The notes beneath the pieces were generated by a model that saw nothing but the letters and a program-made list of their open reading frames with translations, searched no databases and was not told the DNA's origin. A program made the position numbers and the translations under genes. A stretch of 64,000 nt of DNA from a virus: the IMG/VR virus record IMGVR_UViG_3300042731_002249, positions 1 through 64,000 of that record, one strand, 5' to 3'. Positions 50,905 to 57,470 of the stretch are shown here, one piece after another. The first letter of the stretch is position 1. Each line of letters opens with the position of its first letter.

Positions 50905-51549
50905 ATGGGCCTGACCACCAAACAGCGTGACTTCTGCCGATTCTACGTGGAAAACCAGAGTGCGCACCGCTCTGCCATACAGGCTGGCTATAGCGAACAG
51001 TACGCGAAATCGAAGAGCGGAACGCTACTGGATAATCTGGACGTGGTTGCCGAAATCAAACGCCTGCGAGACCGCATGAACGAGCGTGCCGAGAAGTCAG
51101 CGACTGATGTGGTGAATGAGTATGCCCGTGTCGCTTTCACTGATCGCACCAGCTTCCTGAAAGAGGACCCGCTGCGCCCCGGTGAGCTGATGTTCAAGGC
51201 ACCTGACGAGCTGACAGATGACCAGAAGGCACTGGTAGAAAGGGTCAACGTGTCGCGCCGGGAGATTGACACAGAGCAGGGCAAGGTATGGCGACAGGAG
51301 TACAGTTACGTCCTGCTCGACAAGGCCAACGCGCTGCAACAGATGGGCAGGCACTTCGGTATATTTGATGACAAGCTGAAGCTGATCCAGTCTCAGCAAA
51401 ACCCATTCAAGAACGCATCACCACAGCAGCTGGAGCAGCTGAAAAAATCATTCGTTGGAATCATGTCTGGAGAAGCCATTGACGGAGAATACAAAGAAGT
51501 TACGCACGTGTTACCTCATGATAAGGGACGTGCCGGGACAGGAAGATGA
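50905..51549 (+). CDS. terS: Terminase small subunit
   Basis: 214 residues from ATG 50905. The N-terminus LTTKQRDFCRFYVENQSAHRS, then IQAGYSEQYAKSKSGTLL is the DNA-binding HTH of the P27/XtmA-like small terminase family. A central helical part follows (VVNEYARVAFTDR, LLDKANALQQMGRHFGIFDD) and a basic end. It recognises pac or cos DNA and hands it to the large subunit encoded at the right end. No SD sequence: the predicted transcript begins at the ATG, so it appears leaderless. The long distance from terL is unusual. Confidence 0.85.
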   Translation: MGLTTKQRDFCRFYVENQSAHRSAIQAGYSEQYAKSKSGTLLDNLDVVAEIKRLRDRMNERAEKSATDVVNEYARVAFTDRTSFLKEDPLRPGELMFKAPDELTDDQKALVERVNVSRREIDTEQGKVWRQEYSYVLLDKANALQQMGRHFGIFDDKLKLIQSQQNPFKNASPQQLEQLKKSFVGIMSGEAIDGEYKEVTHVLPHDKGRAGTGR

Positions 51550-51739
51550 GGCGGCAGTCGAGTTCGGTGTCAGCTACGGGCTGGAAGAGGGGGAGACCCT
51601 GCCAACCGATGTTGAAGAACTGACCGAAGCCCAGTACTCCGTGTTCTGCATGATGCAGACCCTGAAGGGCACGCTGGAAGACGCGAAGCCGCAGGACATT
51701 AAAGGTGAGGCTGGCTCTGGCCTGATAGTACCTAATTGA
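51518..51739 (+). CDS. Small acidic protein
   Basis: 73 residues from ATG 51518, overlapping the terminase end by 32 bases; a longer start at 51455 would overlap it far more. Acidic (DVPGQEDEAAVEFGVSYGLE). No family recognised. Confidence 0.45.
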   Translation: MIRDVPGQEDEAAVEFGVSYGLEEGETLPTDVEELTEAQYSVFCMMQTLKGTLEDAKPQDIKGEAGSGLIVPN

Positions 51740-51784
51740 CTATACTGGCGCGACAGGGGTGCTTTCACACAATAGGAGACCAGC

Positions 51785-52420
51785 ATGTTTTACAACTGGC
51801 CGAAAGACCTTGATACGCAAAGCGCTACCTACAAATCTGAAGGTGTCCACAAGAACCGTGACTCGACTGCCAAGATGCAGGTTGAGGCCAAGAATCGTGA
51901 TGGGCAGACCGATGCCGAGTTAGCGGCTGAGCGCACCGCCGCCGCCATGGAAAAGAACATTGATTCGATGCCCAAGGGAATCGGTGTCGATGAACCCATG
52001 AAAATCGCCAAGGGCGAAAAAGACGTGACCCAAGAGCAGCAGAAGATGGTCAACAAGGCCAGCGCTGCAAACATCTCCAGCGTAGAGCCGGGTCATATTG
52101 CGTGGTATCCAACGCCAATGCAGGGCACGCAGGCCAGCTACGGCGATGGCGCACCCAAAGGCTCGAACGCACAGAAGATCAACCAAGACGAAGCAATGTC
52201 CGGTCTCATGTCAGCCGGTGCCGAAGGCTATATGTCGGGCGGCATGTCTGGTGCTGGGTCGGCTATGGGTGGCGCTGGCATGGGAATGATCTCATCGTCA
52301 ATCGGTCAGGACATCGCGTCGAAAGACGACTCAGTAGATCAGGCGACCGAAGCCCTGTTTCAGGATGACTCAGTGGGCGAAGCTCACCGGGCACTTGGAG
52401 AAAAACTGCAAGGGAGATAG
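51785..52420 (+). CDS. Protein of unknown function with Gly/Met-rich segment
   Basis: 211 residues with AGGAGACCAGC before the ATG. N-terminal two thirds charged and helical; residues about 140-180 are rich in Gly, Met, Ser (GYMSGGMSGAGSAMGGAG), which could be flexible or membrane-active. Similar proteins occur in podophage early/structural borders without known role. Confidence 0.5.
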   Translation: MFYNWPKDLDTQSATYKSEGVHKNRDSTAKMQVEAKNRDGQTDAELAAERTAAAMEKNIDSMPKGIGVDEPMKIAKGEKDVTQEQQKMVNKASAANISSVEPGHIAWYPTPMQGTQASYGDGAPKGSNAQKINQDEAMSGLMSAGAEGYMSGGMSGAGSAMGGAGMGMISSSIGQDIASKDDSVDQATEALFQDDSVGEAHRALGEKLQGR

Positions 52421-52422
52421 CC

Positions 52423-52605
52423 ATGCCGCTCACCAGCAAAGGCAAAAACATCCAACGCCGCATGAAAGAGCAGTACGGCGAAAAGAAGGGCGAGCAGGTC
52501 TTCTACGCCAGCAAGAACAAGGGCACAATCAAGGGCGTAGACAGGCCCAAAGGCCATGGCGGCATGAAGCGCAACAGGCACGGCGCAACCAAGTGTGAGA
52601 AATGA
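52423..52605 (+). CDS. Small basic conserved phage protein
   Basis: 60 residues, very basic: SKGKNIQRRMKEQYGEKKGE, then VFYASKNKGTIKGV. This short family is often found in phage genomes as an uncharacterised protein, typically near structural genes. Strong SD (AGGGAGATAGCC). A nucleic acid or RNA-binding role is plausible from charge only. Confidence 0.65.
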   Translation: MPLTSKGKNIQRRMKEQYGEKKGEQVFYASKNKGTIKGVDRPKGHGGMKRNRHGATKCEK

Positions 52606-53012
52606 ACCTCGGCTACGAGATCAATCTCGAAGCGGTGTGCCGAAAAGAGAGATTTAAGCCAGAGGAAGTGGTACAATCTGATCTGGTGTTCCCCAAGGGT
52701 GCCGTGCCCAACGCCCAGATAATCTGGGTCCGCGTTTTGCTGAAAAACGGAGAGCGCAGATTTGTCACGCTGCCCCTGAGAGACTTCTACGAGTTTGTCG
52801 ATCTGCCAGTGTCCAGCATTGGTGGCTGGACAGACGGAGAAGTTGGGACTGACGAAAGTGGAATGAAGGCGCACCTTGACCGCTATGGCAGCGACGGATC
52901 AGATATTCCAAGACTTGACACCCGGTATGAAATTGACCATATCGGGAGCGATGTCGCGTTACCGGATGAGCTACAGCACAGCTCAGAAAGCGATGCGTCA
53001 CCTGTGGATTGA
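52602..53012 (+). CDS. Protein of unknown function
   Basis: 136 residues starting at the ATGA overlap. Beta-rich first part (AQIIWVRVLLKNGERRFVTL), then a low-order Asp/Ser tail. The last 128 bases are shared with another frame that encodes a winged-helix-like protein, so the C-terminus here may be under less constraint. Confidence 0.5.
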   Translation: MNLGYEINLEAVCRKERFKPEEVVQSDLVFPKGAVPNAQIIWVRVLLKNGERRFVTLPLRDFYEFVDLPVSSIGGWTDGEVGTDESGMKAHLDRYGSDGSDIPRLDTRYEIDHIGSDVALPDELQHSSESDASPVD

Positions 53013-53082
53013 AGGTTTCCTGAAACGGCAGAAAGTGGGCAGGGTGCTTGAGTACGAGGGCAAGCAGGAGAGGCTTGTATGA
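52885..53082 (+). CDS. Small winged-helix-like DNA-binding protein
   Basis: 65 residues from ATG 52885, overlapping the previous gene by 128 bases in another frame. [20 protein letters not shown] then [20 protein letters not shown] reads as a winged helix (helix-turn-helix followed by a beta wing). It may regulate a phage or host promoter. Its stop overlaps the next start (ATGA), which supports expression. Confidence 0.55.
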   Translation: MAATDQIFQDLTPGMKLTISGAMSRYRMSYSTAQKAMRHLWIEGFLKRQKVGRVLEYEGKQERLV

Positions 53083-54044
53083 AGACGAGAATAGCTGCGG
53101 CGCTACTGGCAGTGGCGCTGTTTTGGTTCACCTGCATCCAGATGGCCTACGCGACCAACTGGGGAGAGTGTGAGCATCCACGTTTTGTAGAGCAGGGCTG
53201 TCAAGAGCCGGGGCCAGCAGGCCCACCGGGACCGCAGGGTCCACCGGGACATCCGGGACCTGAAGGACCGCCCGGACCTGAAGGCCCACCGGGACCAGAA
53301 GGACCACCGGGGCCAGAGGGACCACCGGGGCCACAAGGGCCACCGGGACCTGAAGGACCGCCCGGACCCATGGGGCCAGAGGGACCACAAGGCCCACCGG
53401 GTGAAGTACCCACCGAATGGATTACTGAGACTCGCACCGATTTCAACACGCTGTACAAGTGGCGCGAAGACATGCGCGAATCTGCTGCTGCAATGGCAGC
53501 GATGGAAACTCACCTGCCGCAGTACATGAAGCAGCGGCTGCACCTGAACATGGCAACCGTCGAAGGCAAGACAGCCATTGGCTTCGGCTATGCGTACATG
53601 CTGGACAGTGACCGCAACGCTGGCCTGACGTTCTCCATGGGCCACTCAGGTGGAGAGACAGCAGCACGCGCCAGCTTCGGCTTCGAGTTTGGTGACGACC
53701 GCCCGATGAAGATCGACCTGACTGGCATCGCTGCATACTCAGCAGCGCCTGAGCCAGAAGAGGGCGTGTATGTTACGCACGAAGAGTACAACCAGCTGAC
53801 GATGGCGCAGGTTTCCAAGGAAGAGCTGGAAGACCTTGCCGAGCAGCAGGAGTACCGATACGCACAGCAGCAGAACCTGATTAACTCCCTCAAGGCCGAG
53901 CATGAAGACAAGCAGGCTGAACTTGAGCGACTAAAGCGGGAAGCGGCCAGACTCCGGGCCGAACAGAAAAAGCAGGAGGAAGATGATGCCGCACGTCGCG
54001 CTGCCGCACTCAAGGCACTGGGCAAAAAGGATGAGGGCGGCTGA
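53079..54044 (+). CDS. Secreted collagen-like protein with YadA-like region
   Basis: 321 residues. Signal peptide ([18 protein letters not shown], cut after AYA). Then about 22 Gly-x-y collagen triplets rich in Pro (residues about 44-109), a short helical region ([20 protein letters not shown]), and a beta part (residues about 150-205) with [20 protein letters not shown] and [19 protein letters not shown] resembling the membrane anchor of trimeric autotransporters, followed by a long charged coiled coil ([20 protein letters not shown]). In YadA proteins the anchor is at the very end, so the added coiled coil is unusual. It would be exported and form trimers, at the surface or periplasm. Confidence 0.6.
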   Translation: MKTRIAAALLAVALFWFTCIQMAYATNWGECEHPRFVEQGCQEPGPAGPPGPQGPPGHPGPEGPPGPEGPPGPEGPPGPEGPPGPQGPPGPEGPPGPMGPEGPQGPPGEVPTEWITETRTDFNTLYKWREDMRESAAAMAAMETHLPQYMKQRLHLNMATVEGKTAIGFGYAYMLDSDRNAGLTFSMGHSGGETAARASFGFEFGDDRPMKIDLTGIAAYSAAPEPEEGVYVTHEEYNQLTMAQVSKEELEDLAEQQEYRYAQQQNLINSLKAEHEDKQAELERLKREAARLRAEQKKQEEDDAARRAAALKALGKKDEGG

Positions 54045-54343
54045 TGGACAGGAAGACGATCATATCGACTGCGGTGACGACCTTCGTTGCCGTAGCGGTG
54101 ACAGGTGCGGTGGGCTGGCTCACGGGCGTGTGGAACCAAGGCAGCGAAGCCATAGCCAGAGATCAAATTGAAGCGATTGCTAAAGAAGTGATCGCTGAAG
54201 AGATGACCACGGACGAGGGCATCACTCAAGCACAGGCGCTGGTACAGATCAGTCAGGCGCTGGTGCGCATCGAGACGAAAGTCGAGGGCGTGGAGGATGA
54301 CGTTGCCGACATACGTCAAGCAGTGAGAGCTTTGGCACAATGA
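54044..54343 (+). CDS. Membrane-anchored coiled-coil protein
   Basis: 99 residues. N-terminal helix VTTFVAVAVTGAVGWLTGVW spans the membrane; the rest is a coiled coil with regular Ala/Ile/Val and acidic residues (VRIETKVEGVEDDVADIR). Start TGATG coupled to the previous gene. Layout resembles holin-like or spanin-like proteins; here it may work with the secreted collagen-like protein. Confidence 0.55.
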   Translation: MDRKTIISTAVTTFVAVAVTGAVGWLTGVWNQGSEAIARDQIEAIAKEVIAEEMTTDEGITQAQALVQISQALVRIETKVEGVEDDVADIRQAVRALAQ

Positions 54344-54531
54344 CAAAAATAATCATGTTGTTCTGGGTGATGACAGCCGAGGGCCAGATCACAGAGCCAC
54401 AACAGTTCGACGGTTTCCTGAGCATGGAAGCCTGCGAGGTGGCAGCGGAGAGCCTGACGGAGAGTAACCCGAAAGAGCAACGAACTTACGGCTACGCAGT
54501 GGTAGCCACCTGCATGGAGGTTCCGAAGTAA
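54340..54531 (+). CDS. Small protein with hydrophobic start
   Basis: 63 residues, ATGA overlap with the previous gene. First 12 residues are hydrophobic (TKIIMLFWVMTAEG), too short for a clear signal peptide. Two Cys near residues 32 and 58 might form a disulphide if exported. No family recognised. Confidence 0.45.
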   Translation: MTKIIMLFWVMTAEGQITEPQQFDGFLSMEACEVAAESLTESNPKEQRTYGYAVVATCMEVPK

Positions 54532-54653
54532 TGGCATTGTCAATCGCATTTCAGAGAGTAGTGAAAGCCCTCGGTGGCAAGCGTGCCGCCAAGAAAATAC
54601 TGGGCGATGCGTACTGGGACATTCAATGGCAGATCATGACCGAAGAGAGCTGA
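54531..54653 (+). CDS. Very small basic protein
   Basis: 40 residues from ATG 54531, sharing bases with the previous stop (TAATG). Basic amphipathic helix (VVKALGGKRAAKKILGDAYW). The next gene starts inside it in another frame. Coupling supports a real gene. Confidence 0.45.
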   Translation: MALSIAFQRVVKALGGKRAAKKILGDAYWDIQWQIMTEES

Positions 54654-54736
54654 AAGCCATCTGGATGTGGCGTGGGTTCCTGTACGGCCTGATCATTGCC
54701 CTCGGCGTGTTCATCCACTGCGTAACGATACGATGA
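54626..54736 (+). CDS. Very small membrane protein
   Basis: 36 residues from ATG 54626, overlapping the previous gene by 28 bases. Helix FLYGLIIALGVFIHCVTIR gives one transmembrane segment after a charged start. Ends with TGA overlapping the next ATG (ATGA). Confidence 0.5.
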   Translation: MADHDRRELKAIWMWRGFLYGLIIALGVFIHCVTIR

Positions 54737-54936
54737 GCAACCGACTTGAGACTGGCCCATACAGGCCAGCCGAGGATGACTGGACCGGGGTGTTCATCCG
54801 GGGCGACGAAGCCGCGTGGTACGCCAGTATGCTCAGGACAGCCATGGCATCAGAGAGGGACGAGAACCCCATTGCCAACGCGGCCATGTCCGGGCTACTG
54901 ACCATCCTTGAGTCCTGCGACGAGCGCAAGCAATGA
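54733..54936 (+). CDS. Small protein of unknown function
   Basis: 67 residues from ATG 54733 (ATGA overlap). Mixed sequence with RGDEAAWYASMLRTAMASER, helical C-terminus. Position in a row of coupled mini-genes; no family recognised. Confidence 0.5.
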   Translation: MSNRLETGPYRPAEDDWTGVFIRGDEAAWYASMLRTAMASERDENPIANAAMSGLLTILESCDERKQ

Positions 54937-55253
54937 GCGACATCGACCTCACCAAGCAGCCAGCCTACATGAGCGTGGCAGAACTGCGCCGTGAGGTAGT
55001 GGCCAGCCGCCAGCGCATCAGGGAGCTGGAAGAGTTCATCGAAGAGATAGACCACCAGTACGATGCCATGCAGCAGATTGACTCGTGGTGCAAAGCCTAT
55101 CCACACGACATCTTCCCTGAGCCTGACTGGGTAGAAGCACGGGAGAAGCTGGGAGACAGCCTGTTGTCCCGTGTATCAGCAGCCAACATGCGTCATGTCA
55201 CTGAGGGCATTATCAGAATTATCACCGGGTGTGAAAGAAATAACACTCAGTGA
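54933..55253 (+). CDS. Protein of unknown function
   Basis: 106 residues starting in the ATGA overlap. Coiled-coil part SVAELRREVVASRQRIRELE, then an acidic middle region and helical end. Its last codons run through a copy of the CACTCAGTG motif (about 55238-55250), so coding and regulatory sequence overlap. Confidence 0.5.
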   Translation: MSDIDLTKQPAYMSVAELRREVVASRQRIRELEEFIEEIDHQYDAMQQIDSWCKAYPHDIFPEPDWVEAREKLGDSLLSRVSAANMRHVTEGIIRIITGCERNNTQ

Positions 55254-55271
55254 GGTAGGAGCAAGGTAGGA

Positions 55272-55529
55272 ATGATCCAGTGGAGCGTGTTGCAAGACCC
55301 TGACAGCTGGGACACCATGCCCACCATGAGCAAGAGAATGCCCATCAATCAACTGACCGGTGACGTGAATCTGTACGAGCTGTGCCCTGAGCAGGGCGAC
55401 AGCATTCTCGTGGTGAACTGTGGCACGCACTACGAGATCAGGTATCACAGGTGGGACTTGGGCCACCCTGCCGCGCTCACCGATCAGGACATTGATGACA
55501 TCAGGCATGGCCGCATTACGTGGCATTAG
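55272..55529 (+). CDS. Small protein of unknown function
   Basis: 85 residues; GGAGCAAGGTAGGA precedes ATG. Mixed alpha/beta, with YELCPEQGDSILVVNCGTHY and a WDLGHPAALTDQDIDDIRHG end. No family recognised. Confidence 0.5.
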   Translation: MIQWSVLQDPDSWDTMPTMSKRMPINQLTGDVNLYELCPEQGDSILVVNCGTHYEIRYHRWDLGHPAALTDQDIDDIRHGRITWH

Positions 55530-55540
55530 TACTGGCATTG

Positions 55541-55560
55541 TTCACACTCAGTGGTATAAA
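55541..55560 (+). promoter_or_regulatory. Promoter with shared CACTCAGTGG motif
   Basis: TTCACACTCAGTGGTATAAA holds an extended -10 (TGG-TATAAA). The -35 region is weak. A second partial TTCACACAC follows at 55562. It would start the transcript reading the collagen-like fibre gene and the following structural genes. Confidence 0.6.
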
Positions 55561-55646
55561 CTTCACACACTGCACAAAGTCTCCGAACAGCCTGTGACGA
55601 TGGGTCGCGTGAGACACAAGTTGACGAACGAGCCAGATGCAGTGGA

Positions 55647-55787
55647 GTGGGTGAGGCGACCGACAAACCGCGACTCCGTGAACGCATGTCCCTGCCAATG
55701 GGTGGCGACTCGATAGGAACAGGGGCACCTACGGGTGCCCTGTCTGTATTGGGGGCCGTATGGCTTATTCGGGACAAGCAAAGATAG
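55647..55787 (+). CDS. Possible small membrane protein
   Basis: 46 residues from GTG 55647 (or 33 from ATG 55686), ending inside the next gene. The C-terminal part GAPTGALSVLGAVWLIRDKQ is a membrane-like helix. A second short frame, 55600-55716, overlaps it. A 7-bp hairpin (GGGCACC-TACG-GGTGCCC, 55723-55740) lies in this span. Evidence for translation is limited. Confidence 0.3.
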   Translation: MGEATDKPRLRERMSLPMGGDSIGTGAPTGALSVLGAVWLIRDKQR

Positions 55788-56362
55788 CGTTCGATACGGG
55801 CTTCAACGAAGCTCTGTTTGGCCGTCCCAATGCCAACCCCTATGACCAAACTGTAGTCGGTAAGTCGTGGCAGGCTTACGAAGAGGGCTACGAGCTTGGT
55901 CTCATCTCCGATCAACCACCACGTGGACCACAGGGCGAAGAAGGCCCAGCTGGCCCAGTGGGTCCGCAAGGGCCTGCCGGGACGGACGGCACAGATGGTG
56001 TAGATGGCAATCAGATACTCGTAGGTGCAGGCGCACCCGGCTCTGGCATCGGCAATGACGATGACCAGTACATCGACAGCGATAGCGGCGATATCTACAC
56101 CAAGGTTGCTGGCACGTGGAACCTGCAAGGGAACATAGGCGAAGTGGCACAGACATCACGCATCGATCAGGTAGACCCTGACGCAACCCCTGAGATCATC
56201 TACCGTGGCAGAGCGCTACCCGGCACACTGGAGAGCGTAGCTGCATGGCGCATTGAGCGAATCACCATTGCAGCTGACGGTGATGTGGAAACACTGTTCG
56301 CTGATGGCGATGACCTCTTCAACAACATCTGGACGAACCGAGCGTCCCTTTCATACTCGTAA
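55760..56362 (+). CDS. Collagen-like fibre/spike protein
   Basis: 200 residues; GGGGG before ATG. N-terminal 50 residues mixed alpha/beta (FDTGFNEALFGRPNANPYDQ), then Gly-x-y triplets (GPQGEEGPAGPVGPQGPAG) at about 55-85, then a beta-rich end. It has the layout of a small collagen-linked phage fibre or of a protein attaching to another fibre. Confidence 0.55.
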   Translation: MAYSGQAKIAFDTGFNEALFGRPNANPYDQTVVGKSWQAYEEGYELGLISDQPPRGPQGEEGPAGPVGPQGPAGTDGTDGVDGNQILVGAGAPGSGIGNDDDQYIDSDSGDIYTKVAGTWNLQGNIGEVAQTSRIDQVDPDATPEIIYRGRALPGTLESVAAWRIERITIAADGDVETLFADGDDLFNNIWTNRASLSYS

Positions 56363-56374
56363 CAGGAGAGCAGC

Positions 56375-56527
56375 ATGAGCAAGATCAAACAGGCAGAGCA
56401 GGACATCCGTGTGGCCAAGGGCCTTGACGAGGCACCGGCAGAAGAGACGATTGCCGAGGCCGCTGAAGCAGCAGCTGAAGCAGTAGTCGAAGAGCCTGTG
56501 GTTGAGCCTGAGCCAGAAGCAGAGTAG
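56375..56527 (+). CDS. Small acidic Ala/Glu/Pro-rich protein
   Basis: 50 residues from ATG 56375 (AGGAGAGCAGC upstream). Helical first part, then repeats of Ala, Glu, Pro (EAAAEAVVEEPVVEPEPEAE). Low-complexity acidic sequence; probably flexible. No family recognised. Confidence 0.55.
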   Translation: MSKIKQAEQDIRVAKGLDEAPAEETIAEAAEAAAEAVVEEPVVEPEPEAE

Positions 56528-56533
56528 TGGCCA

Positions 56534-56731
56534 ATGAGCCTAAACACACTGAGGCTCGAAGTTGAGGCACTGGATGCAGAGCAGGGTTACCTGCTACGCG
56601 GCAAGATGACAATCAACGGCGAGCGCACGGAAATCGCAGAACACTACGACACCGAAGCGGACCTGCGCACAAGGCTGGGCACTGGCTTCGATATATGGGC
56701 AGCACAGGTAGACGCGGAGCCAATACCATGA
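56534..56731 (+). CDS. Small protein of unknown function
   Basis: 65 residues, starting 6 bases after the previous stop. Beta pattern LRLEVEALDAEQGYLLRGKM and TEADLRTRLGTGFDIW. Stop overlaps the next start (ATGA). No family recognised. Confidence 0.5.
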   Translation: MSLNTLRLEVEALDAEQGYLLRGKMTINGERTEIAEHYDTEADLRTRLGTGFDIWAAQVDAEPIP

Positions 56732-57066
56732 GCAGCAGATCATTGAAGGACATGAAGTGTGGCCACACCGGCTACACCATCGAGACAGGTCACGGTGGCC
56801 TGAAGAAGAACAAAGACGACAAGATAATTAACACTGGCGACAAGTCCGGGGTAACCGTCAAGGGCGCAGAGTCAAGCGGCATGGCGCGTGCTAATGCACA
56901 GAAGGGCAAGCCCAAGGCAGCATCGAACAAGCCAGAGGCGGCAAAGCCCATGGATGACCGTCAAGCTGAACCGGGCTGGGATCAGATCGGCAAGTCAGGC
57001 GCTGACATCGTGAAGACCTACAAGTCCAAGAAGAGCAGCGGTGGCACCAGTGGTGTTCCTGCGTGA
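56728..57066 (+). CDS. Lys/Gly-rich small protein
   Basis: 112 residues from ATG 56728 in the ATGA overlap. Basic, low-order (KKNKDDKIINTGDKSGVTVK, KAASNKPEAAKPMDDRQAEP). Start region has CGHTGYTIETGHGG. Might be a flexible linker protein or nucleic-acid binder. No clear family. Confidence 0.5.
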   Translation: MSSRSLKDMKCGHTGYTIETGHGGLKKNKDDKIINTGDKSGVTVKGAESSGMARANAQKGKPKAASNKPEAAKPMDDRQAEPGWDQIGKSGADIVKTYKSKKSSGGTSGVPA

Positions 57067-57470
57067 TCAAAGTCATCACATGGTGGGACACGGTGCAGCT
57101 CGAACCTGAGATCGAGTGGCGCATGTGGCGGCAACTCAGAGGCGCATTCGACATCCAGTCGGACAACATGCACTTCCTGCCCGTGATCCCAGAGATGGAG
57201 AGCTACACCTTCCATCAGCACAACACGCTGGCCGAGGCACTGGCAGCAGCTGGTGATGGTGTGCGCTGTTTCCTCGAACCGGGTGGCACACAGACTGTGG
57301 CCGACATGCCTGCCGGTGGTGACATCATTCTGATACTGGGCAGCACCTCAGAGTCCAATGCAGCGTTAGCACAGGCAAGCGAGATGTACCGCATCGACAG
57401 CCCAGCACCGACTGACCTGTATGGCGTGAATGCCGCAGCAATAGCCTTGGCAATACGACACGGGCAATGA
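57063..57470 (+). CDS. Protein with possible SPOUT-like end
   Basis: 135 residues; start codon GTG 57063, overlapping the previous stop. The C-terminal half (CFLEPGGTQTVADMPAGGD, IILILGSTSESNAALAQ, YRIDSPAPTDLYGVNAAAIA) has the strand-Gly-helix rhythm of the SPOUT methyltransferase knot. The usual signature residues are not complete. A methyltransferase-like or a purely structural role is possible. Confidence 0.4.
   Translation: MIKVITWWDTVQLEPEIEWRMWRQLRGAFDIQSDNMHFLPVIPEMESYTFHQHNTLAEALAAAGDGVRCFLEPGGTQTVADMPAGGDIILILGSTSESNAALAQASEMYRIDSPAPTDLYGVNAAAIALAIRHGQ

Noticed and set aside
53128-53645. Minus-strand frames of Gly/Pro or Trp/Arg type
   Set aside because: They are complements of the collagen repeats; the repeats belong to one coding gene and are not a CRISPR array.
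55600-55716. 38-residue plus-strand frame
   Set aside because: No SD and overlaps a more protein-like membrane frame; evidence for either is weak.
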